Source: Diphasiastrum complanatum | Taxonomy: Eukaryota > Streptophyta > Lycopodiopsida > Lycopodiales > Lycopodiaceae | Direction: 5' to 3' | DNA length: 64,000 nt | Assembly: GCA_029204225.1 (NCBI GenBank) | Contig: CM055094.1 | Coordinates: forward strand, 15,316,928-15,380,927 | Shown here: in pieces, positions 62,250 to 64,000 of the stretch | Layout of the letters: the number at the start of each line of letters is the position of its first letter | Numbering within the stretch: the first letter of the stretch is position 1 | Notes under the pieces: model-generated | The model's input: the letters and a program-made list of their open reading frames with translations, nothing else | Databases searched by the model: none | What the model was told of the DNA's origin: nothing | Position numbers and translations under genes: made by a program

Positions 62250-64000
62250 TTGATATTTTGAAAGCGTTGGATGATGACACGCTACAGAGGGAGTAGGATT
62301 AGGGGTAGTCAGATATGATTCACGTCTGAACCCTCATCTTCATCCCTGATGGCGTCTTCCATTACATATAGCGTACTGCTCCCGTCTTTTCAGCTCTCTT
62401 TTGATACTTCGTGGTAACCCCGTGAGGAACCACATAATAACCGCATGATCGGGAGTTAGGGCTGCGTTGCATTCGGATCTTAAATGTTTGACCCATTCTA
62501 TATAGTCTTTGACCCTTTCTCTTTTTTCCATTTTGACCTTGTTCAACAAGAGAAACAGATGCTCAAGGCACTTCCGTGGTTTAAAGCGCGTGATGAGAGC
62601 CACTCTAACCACTTTTCTTCGTTTGAGAGATTAAAAAATGAGTCATGCGTCGCCGTAATTAATGACATTGGAAACAACATCAACTTTTCTGCCGGTGTCT
62701 GCTCGCCATAGATCTCGCATGCTTGCTCGTAGATCTAGAGGAATTAGGAACAAGTGGGTCCATTGGTATCATTTCTGCTGGTTCTGCTTCTACCTCAATT
62801 TGCACGGCCACTACTCTAGATAGGTTTGGAGCTTGATTTGCAATCTTTTTGGGTACTGATCGTCCGGATCTCAGATTCATTCAATGGACATGTCCAAGGT
62901 AGCTGGATCTTGATGGATTTGTGGAATTCAATATGGATCTTTAGGAATCTGATCAGTCTGGGTGGCCAAAAGTGTGATTTTAGGCCTCTTACGGTGGTTT
63001 TTCCATGATAACTTTTTGATCCTTGCTTCGATTGGCCTTAGATTTTCATAGTAGTTGGATTTGGTGCAGATCTAACTATTGATCTGGTCTGCAAAGATTA
63101 CTTGTGCGAGGTTGGTTGTGCAAAGTTTCTTTTCACTATTTTACAATTTAAAATCTTGATTTCTTCAAATCTGTTGGAAATTAACCTTCACAAGCTTGTC
63201 AGGGGTTGGATCTAGGATTTTTTAACTTTCCAAGGGTGGAAGGTTCTTTCTTACAGATCAAGAAGTTATGGCTGTCTGCGAACGTTCAAAAGTACTTTTT
63301 TGGTCACAAATTAGTCATCTCTGGTAACTAACATTCGCAGGCTTCATTATTGATGTAAAAAGACATTTTGAAGACATTGGAATGGTCTACGAAGGTTACT
63401 TCTGTGAGGATTTGATGGATTTTCTGATTTTAGTGATTTTTAGACACTCAAATCCAATTTTTTGCTTACTGGAATCAAACTACCCTTCGCAGGCTCTTTT
63501 GTGTCCCTGTCTCACTGAGATGGAACTTCAAAGAGCTCTACAAAGATTCTTATGTTTATCTAATTTTTTTTTTTTAATTTTTCAAAGGAATTTTGAATTT
63601 TTTATGGTTTTTTTTCTAGATTTTTCAAGATCTCATTGGTAGGAACCTTCGCAGGCCTCTATGCAGGTCTGGGACAGTACCCTGGAGCTGCTACCAGTTG
63701 TGCAAATGTTGGTTCCCACTGGATTTTGAATAAACAAAATCTGATGGGATTGATGCCTCTTTTCCCTCCAAAAATAGATTTGAGCTATTTTTATCATTTT
63801 TCAATTTTGTGAATGGATGCCAAGCCCTTAGAGGTTGTTTTGGGTCTCCACTACCCTCTCACACCTCCTCCGCTAGTTGAGAACAGTCCAAGCGCAAGAA
63901 ATCACACAAAACAAGCTAGAACTATCCCAAAACCCACCTAAAAACACTCTAAAAAAGCAAAAACAACTAGAAATGCAACTAAACTAGTTAGTGAAACCTA
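62250..64000 (-). mobile_element. Inverted partial copy of the gypsy element
   Basis: The minus strand from 64000 reproduces the plus-strand element from about 57484: leader (TAGTGGAGACCCAAAAC, GGGCTTGGCATCCATTCACA), repeated AACCTTCGCAGGC words, gag start MNLRSGRSVPKKIAN (62880), an internal deletion, then VKDYIEWVKHLRSECN and WFLTGLPRSIKRELKRREQY (to 62340), with nucleotide similarity ending near 62255. It extends past the window edge. The two copies therefore converge. The gag frame is interrupted. Confidence 0.85.

Overview
The window looks like nuclear DNA of a land plant. The main evidence is a split gene with GT-AG introns encoding a plant-type sphingosine (long-chain base) kinase, set in DNA dominated by plant-style retroelements (Ty1-copia with an initiator-Met-tRNA primer site, Ty3-gypsy, several LINE lineages) and hAT-like elements. 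Introns of up to about 5.2 kb suggest a large genome. A reverse transcriptase fragment near 34 kb resembles Penelope-like enzymes, which would fit a non-flowering plant, but the species cannot be fixed from this sequence. No bacterial-style operon, rRNA, tRNA or CRISPR array was seen.

Layout. 1-9459: a cluster of one LINE family whose 3' ends carry (TC)n rather than poly(A). On the plus strand a tail remnant, a 5'-truncated copy and a near full-length copy (ORF1, endonuclease, reverse transcriptase) follow head to tail. On the minus strand an ORF1-only copy with an intact 321-aa frame is followed by a 3' fragment. 9469-10093: remnant of a hAT/DUF659 transposase. 10.1-15.9 kb: mostly featureless AT-rich DNA holding a 242-bp hAT-type MITE with an exact 8-bp target duplication (13132-13373). 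16.0-17.6 kb: a candidate minus-strand multi-exon gene of unknown function with a (GA)n leader and an ACGT-rich promoter. 20283-25625: a complete but decayed Ty1-copia element (262-bp LTRs, TGAAG target duplication). 28.3-36.4 kb: a junkyard of LINE fragments on both strands, an unidentified decayed ORF, a probable Penelope-like RT fragment and a Ty3-gypsy RT fragment.

39031-52273 (minus): a sphingosine kinase gene. I could place ten coding exons with consistent splice phases, adding up to 473 codons. Its introns hold a second hAT-type MITE, a LINE ORF1 fragment and a probable LTR with primer site. A perfect 12-bp G-box palindrome lies about 0.75 kb upstream of its start codon.

57.4-64.0 kb: a Ty3-gypsy element (tRNA-Asp-like primer site, repeated leader, gag, protease, all decayed) facing an inverted partial copy of itself that runs off the right edge.

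Only the kinase, and possibly the 16-kb candidate, look like host genes; nearly everything else is mobile-element debris. The most unusual signals are the (TC)n-tailed LINEs that nest into one another's tails, the intact ORF1-only LINE, the open 693-aa RT frame lacking both catalytic aspartates, the in-frame 84-bp repeats in the copia leader, and the unassigned decayed ORF at 30.3-31.5 kb.
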